The notes: a model not told the origin generated them from the sequence alone. A DNA stretch of 64,000 nt from Streptomyces zaomyceticus (GCF_014656215.1 NZ_BNBZ01000031.1:1-64000); one strand, 5' to 3'. Numbered from the stretch's first letter, positions 9,237 to 17,710 are shown. Numbers and translations are program-made.

Positions 9237-9318
9237 GGGACTACAGGTACTACGGGACTACAGGTACTACGGGACTACAGGTACTACGGGACTACGGGAC
9301 TACGGGACTACAGGTACA
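9237..9318. repeat. 17-bp/8-bp tandem array, unit GGGACTACAGGTACTAC
   Basis: Three perfect copies of GGGACTACAGGTACTAC (17 bases, made of an 8-mer GGGACTAC plus a 9-mer AGGTACTAC) are followed by extra 8-mers and a partial unit. It ends about 70 bases beyond the stop codon of the exporter. Confidence 0.85.
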
Positions 9319-9390
9319 ACGGCCGGGCCGGCCGCACCGCACCCGGGGCGGTTGCGCCTGCGGCGGGGACGGCCGCAGGCGCGACCGGAG

Positions 9391-10863
9391 TCACCTCGAG
9401 GCCTCGACCCGCTCGGCCGGGCCGGGAACCTCCGCCGGAACGGGCCCGGCGTCCTCGGCCCCGGCCCGGCTGCGCAGACCGAAGGCACTGATGAACGCGG
9501 CGACCAGCGCGGCGACCAGCGGCACGACCAGAGCGGCCTGGTAGCCGTCCAGCAGAGCCGCCGGCGACGTCCCCTCGGTGGCCGCGATGTTCACCGCGGC
9601 CACCGAGGACAGACCCAGCGCCGCACCGAACTGGAAGGACGTGTACAGCAGACCGCCGGCCACACCCTGCTCCTCCTCCGCGATCCCGTCGGTCGCCACG
9701 ATCGTCAGCGGACCGTAGGCCAGGGAGAACGCCAGACCCAGAATGATCAGGCTCGGGAACATCGCCAGATACGTCCAGTCCGCACCCACCGGCAGGAACA
9801 GGGCGTAGGACAACGCGGCCAGCAGCAGACCGCCGAAGATCACCCGGGCGTTGCCGAACCTGGCCACCAGCTTCGGAGTCAGCGTCGGCGACAGCACCGC
9901 GTCCACACCGATGACGATCAGCGCGAAACTGGTCTGCAGCGTCGACCAGCCACGCAGCTCCTGCAGGTAGAGCACCGCGATGAACTGGAAACCGAAGAAC
10001 CCCGCCGCGAACAGCATGCCCGCCAGATTCGCGCGGACCAGCGACCCGTTACGGAAGATCCCCAGACGCACCAGCGGCGAGGACGACTTCCGCTCGACCG
10101 CGACGAACACCAGGAACAGCACCAGACTCGCCCCGATCGTCCCGGCCGTCCACGCCGCCGACACGTGCGTGGCACGCTCGACACCGAAGACCAGGAGCAG
10201 GATGCCGCCGGTCACACTGACCGCACCCGCCAGGTCCACACCCTGACCCGTACGGTCCGGACGCGCCGACTTCGGAATCAGCACCACCGCCGCGATCAGG
10301 ATCAGCAGCGACAGGATCACCGGAGCGAAGAACACCCACCGCCAGTTGATCGCGGCCAGCAGACCACCCACGACCAGACCGATCGAGAACCCGCCCGCGG
10401 CCGTACCCGAATACACCAGCAGAGCCTTGTTGCGCTGCGGACCCTCATCGAAACTCGTCGTGATGATCGACAGACCCGCCGGCGTCATGAACGCCGCCGC
10501 CACACCCGTCACGAAACGGGCCACGATCAGCATCCAGCCCTCGGTCGCGAACCCGCCCAGACCCGAGAACAACAAGAACACCACGAGCCAGAACACGAAC
10601 ATCTGACGACGCCCGAACAGATCCGCCGCCCGCCCGCCCAGCAGCATGAACCCGCCGTAACCCAGGACATAGGCGCTCATCACCCACTGGAGCATGCCCG
10701 TCGACATGTCCAGATCCTCACGGATCGACGGCAACGCCACATTCAGCATCGCCACATCAATACCCTCGAGGAAGATCGCGCCACACAGCACGAACAGCAC
10801 GCCCCACGCGCGCCCGCTCATGCGGTCGGTACCGCTGCCCGAGGGGGATGGCAGTGTGGACAC
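9391..10863 (-). CDS. DHA2-type (14-TM) MFS exporter
   Basis: A 490-residue integral membrane transporter, predicted drug or metabolite/proton antiporter. The first helix carries EGIDVAMLNVALPSIREDL, followed by the family signature LGYGGFMLLGGRAADLFGRR between TM2 and TM3. Motif C-like sequence is in TM5 (AAGGFSIGLVVGGLL), and length fits 14 helices. The GTG at 10863 was chosen because AAGGAG lies seven bases before it. A longer frame to 10896 has no such signal. It is divergent from the HxlR regulator, the usual arrangement for an HxlR- or TetR-controlled exporter. It runs towards the flavoenzyme. Confidence 0.85.
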   Translation of the reverse strand: MSTLPSPSGSGTDRMSGRAWGVLFVLCGAIFLEGIDVAMLNVALPSIREDLDMSTGMLQWVMSAYVLGYGGFMLLGGRAADLFGRRQMFVFWLVVFLLFSGLGGFATEGWMLIVARFVTGVAAAFMTPAGLSIITTSFDEGPQRNKALLVYSGTAAGGFSIGLVVGGLLAAINWRWVFFAPVILSLLILIAAVVLIPKSARPDRTGQGVDLAGAVSVTGGILLLVFGVERATHVSAAWTAGTIGASLVLFLVFVAVERKSSSPLVRLGIFRNGSLVRANLAGMLFAAGFFGFQFIAVLYLQELRGWSTLQTSFALIVIGVDAVLSPTLTPKLVARFGNARVIFGGLLLAALSYALFLPVGADWTYLAMFPSLIILGLAFSLAYGPLTIVATDGIAEEEQGVAGGLLYTSFQFGAALGLSSVAAVNIAATEGTSPAALLDGYQAALVVPLVAALVAAFISAFGLRSRAGAEDAGPVPAEVPGPAERVEASR

Positions 10864-11084
10864 AGAATTTCTCCTTGCACGCGAAGGGAACAACAAAAAG
10901 GGGAACCAGCCGCATTCCTAAACGAGACCGCTTGAAAACCCCTTGAAGCCCGCGTGAGAACCCACCCGCCCACCACCGGCAACACACCCGACACGACAGG
11001 CCGCCCGGCAGCCCCGGGCCGCCAACACACCAGGCCCGGTCCCCACTTGTAACCACCCGCATCATGCGGCACCGTGGAACAACC

Positions 11085-11516
11085 ATGGAAGAACGCACTT
11101 TAAAGTCACCAGGTCACTGCACAGGAACCGACCACGACTACGACGTCCTCCAATGGGACACCCGACAAGGCTGCGAAGTCCGACACATCCTCGACCGCGT
11201 CGCCGACAAATGGTCCCTCCTCACCATCGCCCACCTCGAACGCCACACCCTCCGCTTCTCCGAACTCCACCGCAACATCCAAGGCATCAGCCACCGCATG
11301 CTCACCGTCACCCTCCGCCAACTCGAACGCGACGGCCTCATCACCCGCACCATCCACCCCGTCATCCCCCCACGCGTCGACTACACCCTCACCCCCCTCG
11401 GCACCACCCTCCACACCACCATCCAAACCCTCGTCAACTGGACCGAACACCACCAACACGAAATCACCGCAGCCCGCACCGCCTACGACAACCGCCAACA
11501 CAACCAACCCACCTAA
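11085..11516 (+). CDS. HxlR-family transcriptional regulator
   Basis: A 143-residue winged-helix regulator. The HxlR signature is complete: a conserved Cys in GCEVRHILDRVADKWSLL, recognition-helix region ELHRNIQGISHRMLTVTLRQ, and LERDGLITRTIHPVIPPRVD with the wing. Family members often sense electrophiles or oxidants through this cysteine and control a divergent gene, here the exporter. The start is uncertain: ATG 11085 fits the domain, while ATG 11064 is also in frame. The coding strand is extremely C-rich and G-poor from about 11210 to the end (many CACCACC and CCTCACCC runs), unlike the rest of the window. Confidence 0.85.
   Translation: MEERTLKSPGHCTGTDHDYDVLQWDTRQGCEVRHILDRVADKWSLLTIAHLERHTLRFSELHRNIQGISHRMLTVTLRQLERDGLITRTIHPVIPPRVDYTLTPLGTTLHTTIQTLVNWTEHHQHEITAARTAYDNRQHNQPT
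11097..11106. promoter_or_regulatory. Palindrome ACTTTAAAGT at the HxlR gene start
   Basis: A perfect 10-base AT-rich palindrome at codons 5-8 of the HxlR gene, about 235 bases from the exporter start. It shares ACTTT with the direct repeat before the flavoenzyme. It could be an autoregulatory site. Confidence 0.3.
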
Positions 11517-11876
11517 ACCCCCCAAACCCCCGGGGGCGCGGTCGGCGCGGGCATGCGCCGCCTCGAAGCGGCCGTCGGAGCGAAGCGCTTCGGCTACCCG
11601 GCCCGCGCGTGACCTCGTCACCCACGACGCCGAGCAACTGAACACGCCCCGCGCCGAACCGCCCGAGAAGACCGCGGGCCCACATGACCGGCTCAAGGCC
11701 GCCGCCCGGGAGAACGCCCGCCTCAAGCAGCAGGCCACCACCATCCGCGCTGCAGCCTCTCGGCGGACGTGGCGGCGGTCCTCCGGAGCCGACCCAGGGC
11801 AGTGGCCTGGCCGCCGATCGCATCGCGGACACCCTGACGCAACTGCCCCGGGTGATCGGCGGCCGCTGATCCGACC
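11517..11876. other. Intergenic DNA with a possible gene remnant
   Basis: Just after the HxlR stop there is a run of C. At about 11619-11767 the plus strand reads DRLKAAARENARLKQQ in one frame, a helical ENxxLKxQ pattern like the C-terminal coiled coils of small proteins that accompany integrases and transposases. Frames break on both sides. At most it is a remnant. Confidence 0.3.
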
Positions 11877-11913
11877 GCGGGGAGGGCGTGGCCGCATGCC
11901 ACGCCCTCCCCGC
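11877..11913. terminator. Perfect 16-bp hairpin between convergent genes
   Basis: GCGGGGAGGGCGTGGC pairs perfectly with its complement across a five-base loop. It lies 51 bases after the amidase stop (minus strand) and beyond the HxlR gene, so it can end transcription from either side. There is no T-tract, as is usual in Streptomyces. Confidence 0.8.
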
Positions 11914-11963
11914 AGTGTGGTCGGCTGCCGGCTGTCGCGATCAGCCCGGAGCGCTCCGTCAGG

Positions 11964-13700
11964 TCACTCCGCCGACAGGCGCGGCGTGCGCGGCGGGGAC
12001 ATGCGCCGGCTTCCGGTCTTCTCGAAGGCTGCCGCAAGGGTGAGCAGGGCATTGTCGTCGTAGGCGCGGCCGGCGAAGGTCAGCCCGACGGGCATGCCGA
12101 TGTCGGCCATGGTGCCCATGGGCACGGTCACGGTCGGGATGCCGAGGTGGCGGGGGACCAGGTTGCCGTTGGCGACCCAGACGCCGTTGCGCCAGCCGAG
12201 GTCGGCAGAGGCCGCGTCGACGTCCATGTCCGCGGGGCCCACGTCGGCCACTGCGGGGAAGACCACCGCGTCGAGGCCCAGACCGTCCATCCACAGCTCC
12301 AGGTCGACGCGCCGCGTCTCCTCAAGACCGCGCAGCCCCTGCTCGAGGTGCGGCATGTCGGTGAGGGAGGCATACGGGCGCTCGCGTACAAGGCGGGGGT
12401 AGTCACTGATCGTGTCGTCGAAACCGTCGTACCGGTCGGGCAGTTCGCCCTCCTGCTTGGGCCAGATGCGGTCGCTGTCGACGTCGGCCAGGGTGGAGAG
12501 CGCCGGGTCGCCGTTGGCGCGCAGGAAGTCGTCCCACGCCCAGGCGGACAGGTCCTCGATCTCGAAGGTGAGGTACTCGCGGCCGACCAGTCCACGGGTG
12601 AACAGCGAGGGCGCGCCGGGGCGGTCGGACTCGTAGTTCGACACGACGGGGAAGTCGACCTCGACCACCTCGGCTCCGGCGGCCTCCAGGTCGCGACGGG
12701 CGGCCTCCCACAGCGCGATCACCGAGGGCCGCGTGTCGATGCGCTGCCCGGTCTGGCCGCCGATTCCTCCGTCGGGGTTCGTTCCGGCGACGGCATCGGC
12801 GTTGATGTACATCCGGGGCACGCCGACGCGCTTGCCGGCGAGCGCGTCGGAGGCGGCCTTGGCGTCGGCGGGGGCGAGGGCCGGGTAGGAGGCAGGGCGT
12901 ACCTGCGACGGCGAGGGCAGCGGCACCCACGGCTGCGCGCGCCACAGGTCCCCACGCGTCTGCGGGTCGTCGGCGACGACGACGTCGAGCAGTTCGAGCA
13001 GGTCGGCCATGGTGCGGGTGTGCGGGACCACGACGTCCATGGTCGGTACGAGCGGCCAGTTGCCGCGGACCGAGATCACGCCGCGGCTCGGGGTGTAGGC
13101 ACACAGCGCGTTGTTCGAAGCGGGGGCACGGCCCGAGGACCAGGTCTCCTCGCCGAGACCGAACGCGCCGAAGGACGCCGCCGTCGCCGTACCGGAGCCG
13201 TTGGAGGAACCGGAGCCATAGGCGCTGGTGAGCCAGTCGGCGCTGTACGGGCTCTCCGCGCGGCCGTACACGCCGCGCTGCATGCCGCCGTTCGCCATCG
13301 GCGGCATGTTGGTCAGGCCGATGAGGACCGCGCCCCCCGCGCGCAGTCGCTCGATGGCGAAGGCGTCGCGCTGGGCCACGAGGTGCTCGAACGCCGGGGA
13401 GCCGGACGCGGCCGTGAGCCCCTCGGCGAGGTAGCTGTCCTTGGCGGTGTACGGGATGCCGTCCAGCGGGCCCAGCGTCTCGCCGCGGGCGCGCCGGGCG
13501 TCGGAGGCCTCCGCGTCCGCCCGGGCGTGCGGGTTCATCACGACCATCGCGTTCAGGGCGGTGGCCGTACCGGGCCGGTCGTACGCGTCGATCCGCGCGA
13601 GGTAGGCCTCGAGCAGCCCTACCGCGGTCGTCTCGCCCTTCTCCAGCGCTATGCGCAGGTCGGCGATACAGGTCTCCACGACATCGAATCCGCGCGTCAT
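11964..13700 (-). CDS. Amidase (amidase signature family)
   Basis: A 578-residue amidase-signature hydrolase that would cleave a C-N amide bond in the cytosol. The catalytic Ser-Ser-Lys elements are visible: Lys in PYTAKDSY, the Gly/Ser loop YGSGSSNGSGTATAASFGAF, and the nucleophile region GEETWSSGRAPASNN. The variation from the standard GGSSGG...GTDTGGS pattern places it in a diverged subgroup. C-terminal LGIPTVTVPMG is typical. The start is ATG 13700 with AGGAGAG before it. It is divergent from a TetR gene, with palindromes between the two. Substrate unknown. Confidence 0.85.
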   Translation of the reverse strand: MTRGFDVVETCIADLRIALEKGETTAVGLLEAYLARIDAYDRPGTATALNAMVVMNPHARADAEASDARRARGETLGPLDGIPYTAKDSYLAEGLTAASGSPAFEHLVAQRDAFAIERLRAGGAVLIGLTNMPPMANGGMQRGVYGRAESPYSADWLTSAYGSGSSNGSGTATAASFGAFGLGEETWSSGRAPASNNALCAYTPSRGVISVRGNWPLVPTMDVVVPHTRTMADLLELLDVVVADDPQTRGDLWRAQPWVPLPSPSQVRPASYPALAPADAKAASDALAGKRVGVPRMYINADAVAGTNPDGGIGGQTGQRIDTRPSVIALWEAARRDLEAAGAEVVEVDFPVVSNYESDRPGAPSLFTRGLVGREYLTFEIEDLSAWAWDDFLRANGDPALSTLADVDSDRIWPKQEGELPDRYDGFDDTISDYPRLVRERPYASLTDMPHLEQGLRGLEETRRVDLELWMDGLGLDAVVFPAVADVGPADMDVDAASADLGWRNGVWVANGNLVPRHLGIPTVTVPMGTMADIGMPVGLTFAGRAYDDNALLTLAAAFEKTGSRRMSPPRTPRLSAE

Positions 13701-13788
13701 GTGGGTCTCTCCTGGGTGGTGGGTAGGGCAGGCGGGCCGCTGGCCCTCGGGGCGACCGCACACAGCCGGCCGTCACACTCCCCATCGC

Positions 13789-13832
13789 ATTGACTAGATT
13801 TTCAGTCTAGACTAACGGTCTAAACTCTTGGA
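13789..13832. promoter_or_regulatory. TetR operator region between amidase and regulator
   Basis: The 174-base divergent gap contains a perfect palindrome AGTCTAGACT at 13804-13813 and related half sites (ACTAGAT at about 13793, GGTCTAAACT at 13818, CCTAGACTT near 13834). Palindromic AT-rich sites between a TetR gene and its divergent neighbour are the usual operator arrangement. Confidence 0.6.
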
Positions 13833-13874
13833 ACCTAGACTTGGGGCCTGGATTTCGGAACCGAAAGCGAGCTC

Positions 13875-14609
13875 ATGCCGACGTCAGAGACCGGGCCCTC
13901 GGTGCCCGACCGCACCCCGCCCGACGGCGCGACCGGGTCGGCTGGTGCCGGGACCGGAACCACCTCGCGGCCCGCGGCCCGGGTCCCGATCGACAGGAAA
14001 CGTCAGCCCAGCGGGGACGAGGCACGGGAGCGGGCCATGCGGGCCGCCATCAGCGTCATCGCCGAGAAGGGCACCGCGGCCCTGCGGATGTCGGACATCG
14101 CCGCACGGGCCGGCATGAGCACCGGGCACATCCTCTACCACTTCGGCAAGAAGGACCGGCTCCTGCTCGAAGTCCTCGCATGGAGCCAGGCCGACCTCTG
14201 GACCCGGTTCCAGCAGGCTGCCGACCAGGCCGTATCTCCTGCCGAGAAGCTGGACCTCTTCGTCCGCTTCTACCTGCCCAGCCACCAGGGCGACGAACGC
14301 TACGCGCTGTGGACGCAGGTACTTGCCCAGCGCCACGACGAAGCGGGCCGGCGCATCCTCACCGAGCTGCTGGACGGCTGGGACGAACGCCTGGAAGCCA
14401 TCCTTCGTGAGGGCCGGGAGCTGGGACACTTCGCCGACGTAGAGCTCCCCGAGTTCACCATCCGGGCCGTGGCCATGCTGAGCGGGCTCTCGGAAGACGT
14501 GATGTTCGGACGGTCCCGCTGGCAGCACACCTCCCCACACGCCTTCGCCCTGTCCGCCCTCGAACGCGAACTGCGCCCCACAGGTCGGGGCCGGGGCCGC
14601 ACTTCGTGA
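13875..14609 (+). CDS. TetR/AcrR-family regulator
   Basis: A 244-residue TetR-type repressor. After a disordered Pro/Thr/Gly-rich tail of about 45 residues comes the N-terminal HTH: MRAAISVIAEKGTAALRMSD, then IAARAGMSTGHILYHFGKKD, the diagnostic TetR recognition helix. The C-terminal ligand domain resembles the BetI/TetR_C_6 type. The start at ATG 13875 gives the long tail. A shorter start is possible but no better ribosome site was seen. It likely represses the divergent amidase and itself. Confidence 0.85.
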   Translation: MPTSETGPSVPDRTPPDGATGSAGAGTGTTSRPAARVPIDRKRQPSGDEARERAMRAAISVIAEKGTAALRMSDIAARAGMSTGHILYHFGKKDRLLLEVLAWSQADLWTRFQQAADQAVSPAEKLDLFVRFYLPSHQGDERYALWTQVLAQRHDEAGRRILTELLDGWDERLEAILREGRELGHFADVELPEFTIRAVAMLSGLSEDVMFGRSRWQHTSPHAFALSALERELRPTGRGRGRTS

Positions 14610-14890
14610 GGTGGAAGGCGAGCCCCATGGCACAGAGGGCCGCGTAGCCGGTGGTGGCGTTCGAGGAGTGGTCGGCAAGGGTGCGTGTGCCAGTCCGGCC
14701 GACCCTCCTCGTCGAGGTGGTCGTGGCCGGAGACCTGCGGGCTGACCGGGAACTCCAGGAGCGGGGCGTTGAGCAGGTCCACCGCGGCCGTGTGGTCGCC
14801 CGCTGCGGCGGCGGTGAAGAGGGTCCGCAGCCGGGGCCGGTCTTTGGATACGTTCCCGGAGGAGTACTCCTCCTGCTCTCGCGTCACGGA
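14590..14890 (-). pseudogene. Frameshifted conserved gene fragment
   Basis: On the reverse strand one frame reads LRTLFTAAAAGDHTAAVDLL and ends its good run at GRPDWHT. A neighbouring frame continues with LADHSSNATTGYAALCAMGL and AFHLTKCGPGPDLWG. The join lies near 14680, so a one-base indel breaks the gene. Its 3' end runs into the convergent TetR gene. I do not recognise the family. It may be a true decay product or a sequencing error. Confidence 0.5.
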
Positions 14891-15128
14891 CGCGCAGTGC
14901 GGGTGAGGTGCTGCGTGACCCAGGAACGACGTGGCGCTCGGCCCGCCCAGGGCTGAGCAGTCCTGAACCAGCCCGATCGGCGGCCCTTCAGGACTCGATC
15001 CGGAGCCCGTTTCGAAAACACTCGGCTCCGCACACATCCGCCCACCCCCGCCGCACCGAATACCTGGATGAGGACCACCGATCCACGGCCGCCGCTCGAC
15101 TGTGGTCGGCCGGTGGAAGGAGCACTCC

Positions 15129-15710
15129 ATGAACCCCACGCACACCCGACGTCGCGTCGCGGCCGCACTTGCCGCGGCGGCCCTCTCCGTCTCCATGGGA
15201 GTCGCTCTGGCGCCGCAGGCGTCAGCCGATGAAGGCGGCACTCCGTTCGGCCCCGGCTGTGCATCGGTACCCAAGGAGGGTCCGGGTTCGGTCGAAGGCA
15301 TGGCTGACGACCCCGTCGCGACAGCCGCGTCGAACAACCCGGCTCTGTCCACCCTGGTCGCCGCCGTGAAGAAGGCGGGTCTGGTGGACACACTGAACAA
15401 CGCGAAGGACATCACGGTGTTCGCCCCGACGAACGACGCCTTCGCCAAGATCCCGAAGAGCGATCTCGACAAAGTCCTCGCCGACAAGGACATGCTCACC
15501 AAGATCCTTACCTATCACGTGGTCGATCAGCCGGTGACAAAGGCGGACCTGGCGGACGGCTCGTTCAAGACGCTGGAAGGCGGCACGCTGACCACGTCCG
15601 GCTCCGGGGACTCGTACAAGGTCAATGACACCGCCACCATCGTCTGCGGTGAAGTGCACACCTCCAACGCGACCGTGCACGTCATCGACACGGTTCTCAT
15701 GCCCAAGTGA
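15129..15710 (+). CDS. Secreted fasciclin-domain protein
   Basis: A 193-residue exported protein with one fasciclin (FAS1) domain. A signal peptide (RRRVAAALAAAALSVSMGVALA) ends at a likely ASA-DE cleavage site near residue 35. The FAS1 motifs are present: ITVFAPTNDAFAKIP (H1 region), ILTYHVVDQPV (YH motif) and VHVIDTVLMP (H2 region). Such proteins act at the cell surface in adhesion. The start is ATG 15129 with GGAAGGAG seven bases before. Only one FAS1 domain is present, as in the MPB70-like secreted type. A DUF6479 gene follows 79 bases later. Confidence 0.9.
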   Translation: MNPTHTRRRVAAALAAAALSVSMGVALAPQASADEGGTPFGPGCASVPKEGPGSVEGMADDPVATAASNNPALSTLVAAVKKAGLVDTLNNAKDITVFAPTNDAFAKIPKSDLDKVLADKDMLTKILTYHVVDQPVTKADLADGSFKTLEGGTLTTSGSGDSYKVNDTATIVCGEVHTSNATVHVIDTVLMPK

Positions 15711-15789
15711 GGAATGAGGCAGGCATCGGACCCGGCTTCTGCCGGGCCCGAGCCACGCGCCCTGGAAGTCGAGCGAACGGATCGTAGCC

Positions 15790-16173
15790 ATGCACACACA
15801 GTTTCCAGAGATGTCCGTGCTCTCGGCGGGGGTCTGGCAGTCCGGGCTGGCTCAGGTCGTCGGTGGCTTGCTCGTGGTCGCCATCCTGATCGGCGCCTTC
15901 GTGTTCGGGGTCCGGGTGATGAAGAAGGAGCTTCCCCCGCCCGAGCCCGACTCCCAGCCGCACCGGCCCGAGACCGACCAGCTGCCCGGGGAGGTCTCCG
16001 AGTACCGCAAGCCCTCCGAGATCCCCCAGACGGACGGGGAGCACCGGCTCATGCCGTACAACCTGAAGAGCTCCGGTGATGCGGACACCGATCCGCAGAG
16101 CGAGGAGAAGCGCAAATGGCGTGGCATCTCGAGCGGCGGTTTCGGCAGTGGAGGCACCGGTCACGGCGACTGA
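15790..16173 (+). CDS. DUF6479 family membrane protein
   Basis: A 127-residue single-pass membrane protein. The helix LAQVVGGLLVVAILIGAFVF (about residues 20-43) is followed by a charged cytosolic tail with a proline stretch (KKELPPPEPDSQPHRPE) and HRLMPYNLKSS, the layout of DUF6479 proteins found throughout Streptomyces. The end is Gly/Ser-rich. Function unknown. It lies close downstream of the fasciclin gene and could share its transcript. Confidence 0.75.
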   Translation: MHTQFPEMSVLSAGVWQSGLAQVVGGLLVVAILIGAFVFGVRVMKKELPPPEPDSQPHRPETDQLPGEVSEYRKPSEIPQTDGEHRLMPYNLKSSGDADTDPQSEEKRKWRGISSGGFGSGGTGHGD

Positions 16174-16357
16174 CCTTCGCGTTCCCCGTCGGGGAAGCGC
16201 AGAAGCCGCACAGCCCCGTCTCCCCCGCCGGCTCAGACGGAGGCCCGTGCGACGAAATCCGCTCGGTCGCGCACCGTCCCGTGAACCCTCCGGCCGCCCA
16301 GGAGCTCGCGAGAAGGCGGGCGGCCGCTCGCGCGAACTCGGTGGCCGGGTAACGGCC

Positions 16358-16396
16358 TTGACCCTCACGTGACGTCAGGCTGCATAGTCGATGCCG
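16358..16396 (+). promoter_or_regulatory. MerR-type promoter with 19-bp spacer, apparently leaderless
   Basis: TTGACC (16358-16363) and CATAGT (16383-16388) are separated by exactly 19 bases, the long spacer that MerR proteins correct by bending DNA. The spacer contains the palindrome TGACGTCA. The GTG start codon begins eight bases after the -10 element, so the mRNA is probably leaderless. The gene it serves encodes a MerR-domain protein, suggesting autoregulation. Confidence 0.6.
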
Positions 16397-17511
16397 TGGA
16401 GCATCACTGGACCGTGGGACGCGTGGCCGAGCTGGCCGGGGTGAGCGTCCGCACCCTGCATCACTATGACGAGATCGGCCTCGTGCGTCCCTTGGGACGG
16501 ACCGCGGCCGGGTACCGGACCTACTCGGCGGACGACGTGGAGCGGCTGCGGGAGGTGCTGGCCTACCGGCGGCTGGGCTTCGGACTACGGGAGGTGGCGA
16601 AGCTGGTCGACGACTCGTCCACCGACGCGGTCGCGCACCTGCACCGACTCCGCGGCCTGCTGCTGGAGCGGCGCCGTCGCGTCGACGCCATGGTGGCGGC
16701 CATCGACAGGGAGATCGAGGCACGGGCGAACGGATTGATGGTGACACCGGAGGAGCAACTGGAGATGCTCGGTGTCCGGCTGTACGACGCGATCGGCGGC
16801 GCATACCCCGCGACGCGGCGTACCGAGCCGCGCATCGCCGCTCAGATCTGGAACGCGCTCGGCGATGCGCAGACCGTCCTGAACGTCGGGGCCGGCACCG
16901 GCTCCTACGAGCCTGGCGATCGTGACGTGACCGCGGTGGAGCCATCGGCCGTCATGCGGGGGCAGCGGCCTGCCGGCTCGGCTCGGTGCGTGGCCGCCGC
17001 CGCGGAGAGCCTGCCGTTCGAGGACCACTCCTTCGATGTCGCGATGGCCGTCTCCACTGTTCACCACTGGGGTGACCCGATAGCGGGGCTGCGCGAGATG
17101 CGGCGCGTGGCCCGCCGCGTGGTGGTGCTGACGTTCGACACCGACGAGCCCGGACGGCAGGACCGATTCTGGCTTACCCGCGATTACCTGCCCGAGTTCG
17201 CCGCCGTCCTCTCGGAATTTCCCTCACTTGCGGGGATGGCCGAAGCGATCGGCGCCCGCGCTGAGCCGGTGCCCGTCCCCTGGGACTGCGCTGACGGGCT
17301 GTTCGAGGCGTACTGGCGCCGCCCCGGGGCGTATCTGGAGGATCACGTGCGTCGTGCGATGTCAGTGTGGACGAGGGTCGGGCCGGACGCCGAGCAGCGG
17401 GCGGTACGAAGCCTCGGTGACGACCTCCGTACCGGCCGGTGGGCCGAACGCAACAGCGACCTCGCCGGCCTCGACACAGCGGATCTCGGCCTCCGCTTGC
17501 TCATCGCTTGA
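16396..17511 (+). CDS. MerR-family regulator fused to a SAM-dependent methyltransferase domain
   Basis: A 371-residue two-domain protein. Residues about 5-75 are a MerR HTH (TVGRVAELAGVSVRTLHHYD, then GLVRPLGRTAAGYRTYS), followed by the dimerisation helix. From about residue 125 there is a class I methyltransferase: motif I region VLNVGAGTGSYEPGDRDVTA, motif FEDHSFDVAMAVSTVHHW and REMRRVARRVVVLTFD, as in ubiE/Coq5-like enzymes. In TipA-type MerR proteins the C-terminal part binds the ligand, so here the methyltransferase fold may be the sensor, or it may methylate and thereby inactivate the inducer. The GTG at 16396 was chosen from the promoter position. A GTG at 16369 overlaps the -35/-10 spacer. 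Confidence 0.85.
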   Translation: MEHHWTVGRVAELAGVSVRTLHHYDEIGLVRPLGRTAAGYRTYSADDVERLREVLAYRRLGFGLREVAKLVDDSSTDAVAHLHRLRGLLLERRRRVDAMVAAIDREIEARANGLMVTPEEQLEMLGVRLYDAIGGAYPATRRTEPRIAAQIWNALGDAQTVLNVGAGTGSYEPGDRDVTAVEPSAVMRGQRPAGSARCVAAAAESLPFEDHSFDVAMAVSTVHHWGDPIAGLREMRRVARRVVVLTFDTDEPGRQDRFWLTRDYLPEFAAVLSEFPSLAGMAEAIGARAEPVPVPWDCADGLFEAYWRRPGAYLEDHVRRAMSVWTRVGPDAEQRAVRSLGDDLRTGRWAERNSDLAGLDTADLGLRLLIA

Positions 17512-17710
17512 GCGGGCACCACCGCGCGACACGATGGGGGGAGTACACGATTCTCTCTCTGGGGCGGCGGTCACTGCGACTGGACTTCCGCGCAGTCCGG
17601 TTGATGACGGCCGATCCCCGCTCCTGTTCGAAGCATCAGCTGATCACAAGAACGCGAACCGTGCTGCAGGAAAGCTGCTCCGCAGCAACGATTCTCCCTC
17701 CGCGGTCCCT

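Noticed and set aside
9001..9318. Possible CRISPR array
   Set aside because: The repeats are contiguous 17-mers without unique spacers, and there are no cas genes.
8572..10935. A 787-codon open frame on the plus strand
   Set aside because: It is antisense to the MFS exporter and continues through the purine tract and 17-bp arrays. The translation is monotonous Arg/Gln/Glu/Thr text without domains.
12147..13793. A 548-codon frame opposite the amidase
   Set aside because: It mirrors the amidase gene in GC-rich DNA, with Gly/Val/Arg-rich text and no family resemblance.
16369..16396. Earlier GTG start for the MerR-methyltransferase gene
   Set aside because: It lies inside the promoter spacer. 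The -10 position puts the transcript start near 16396.
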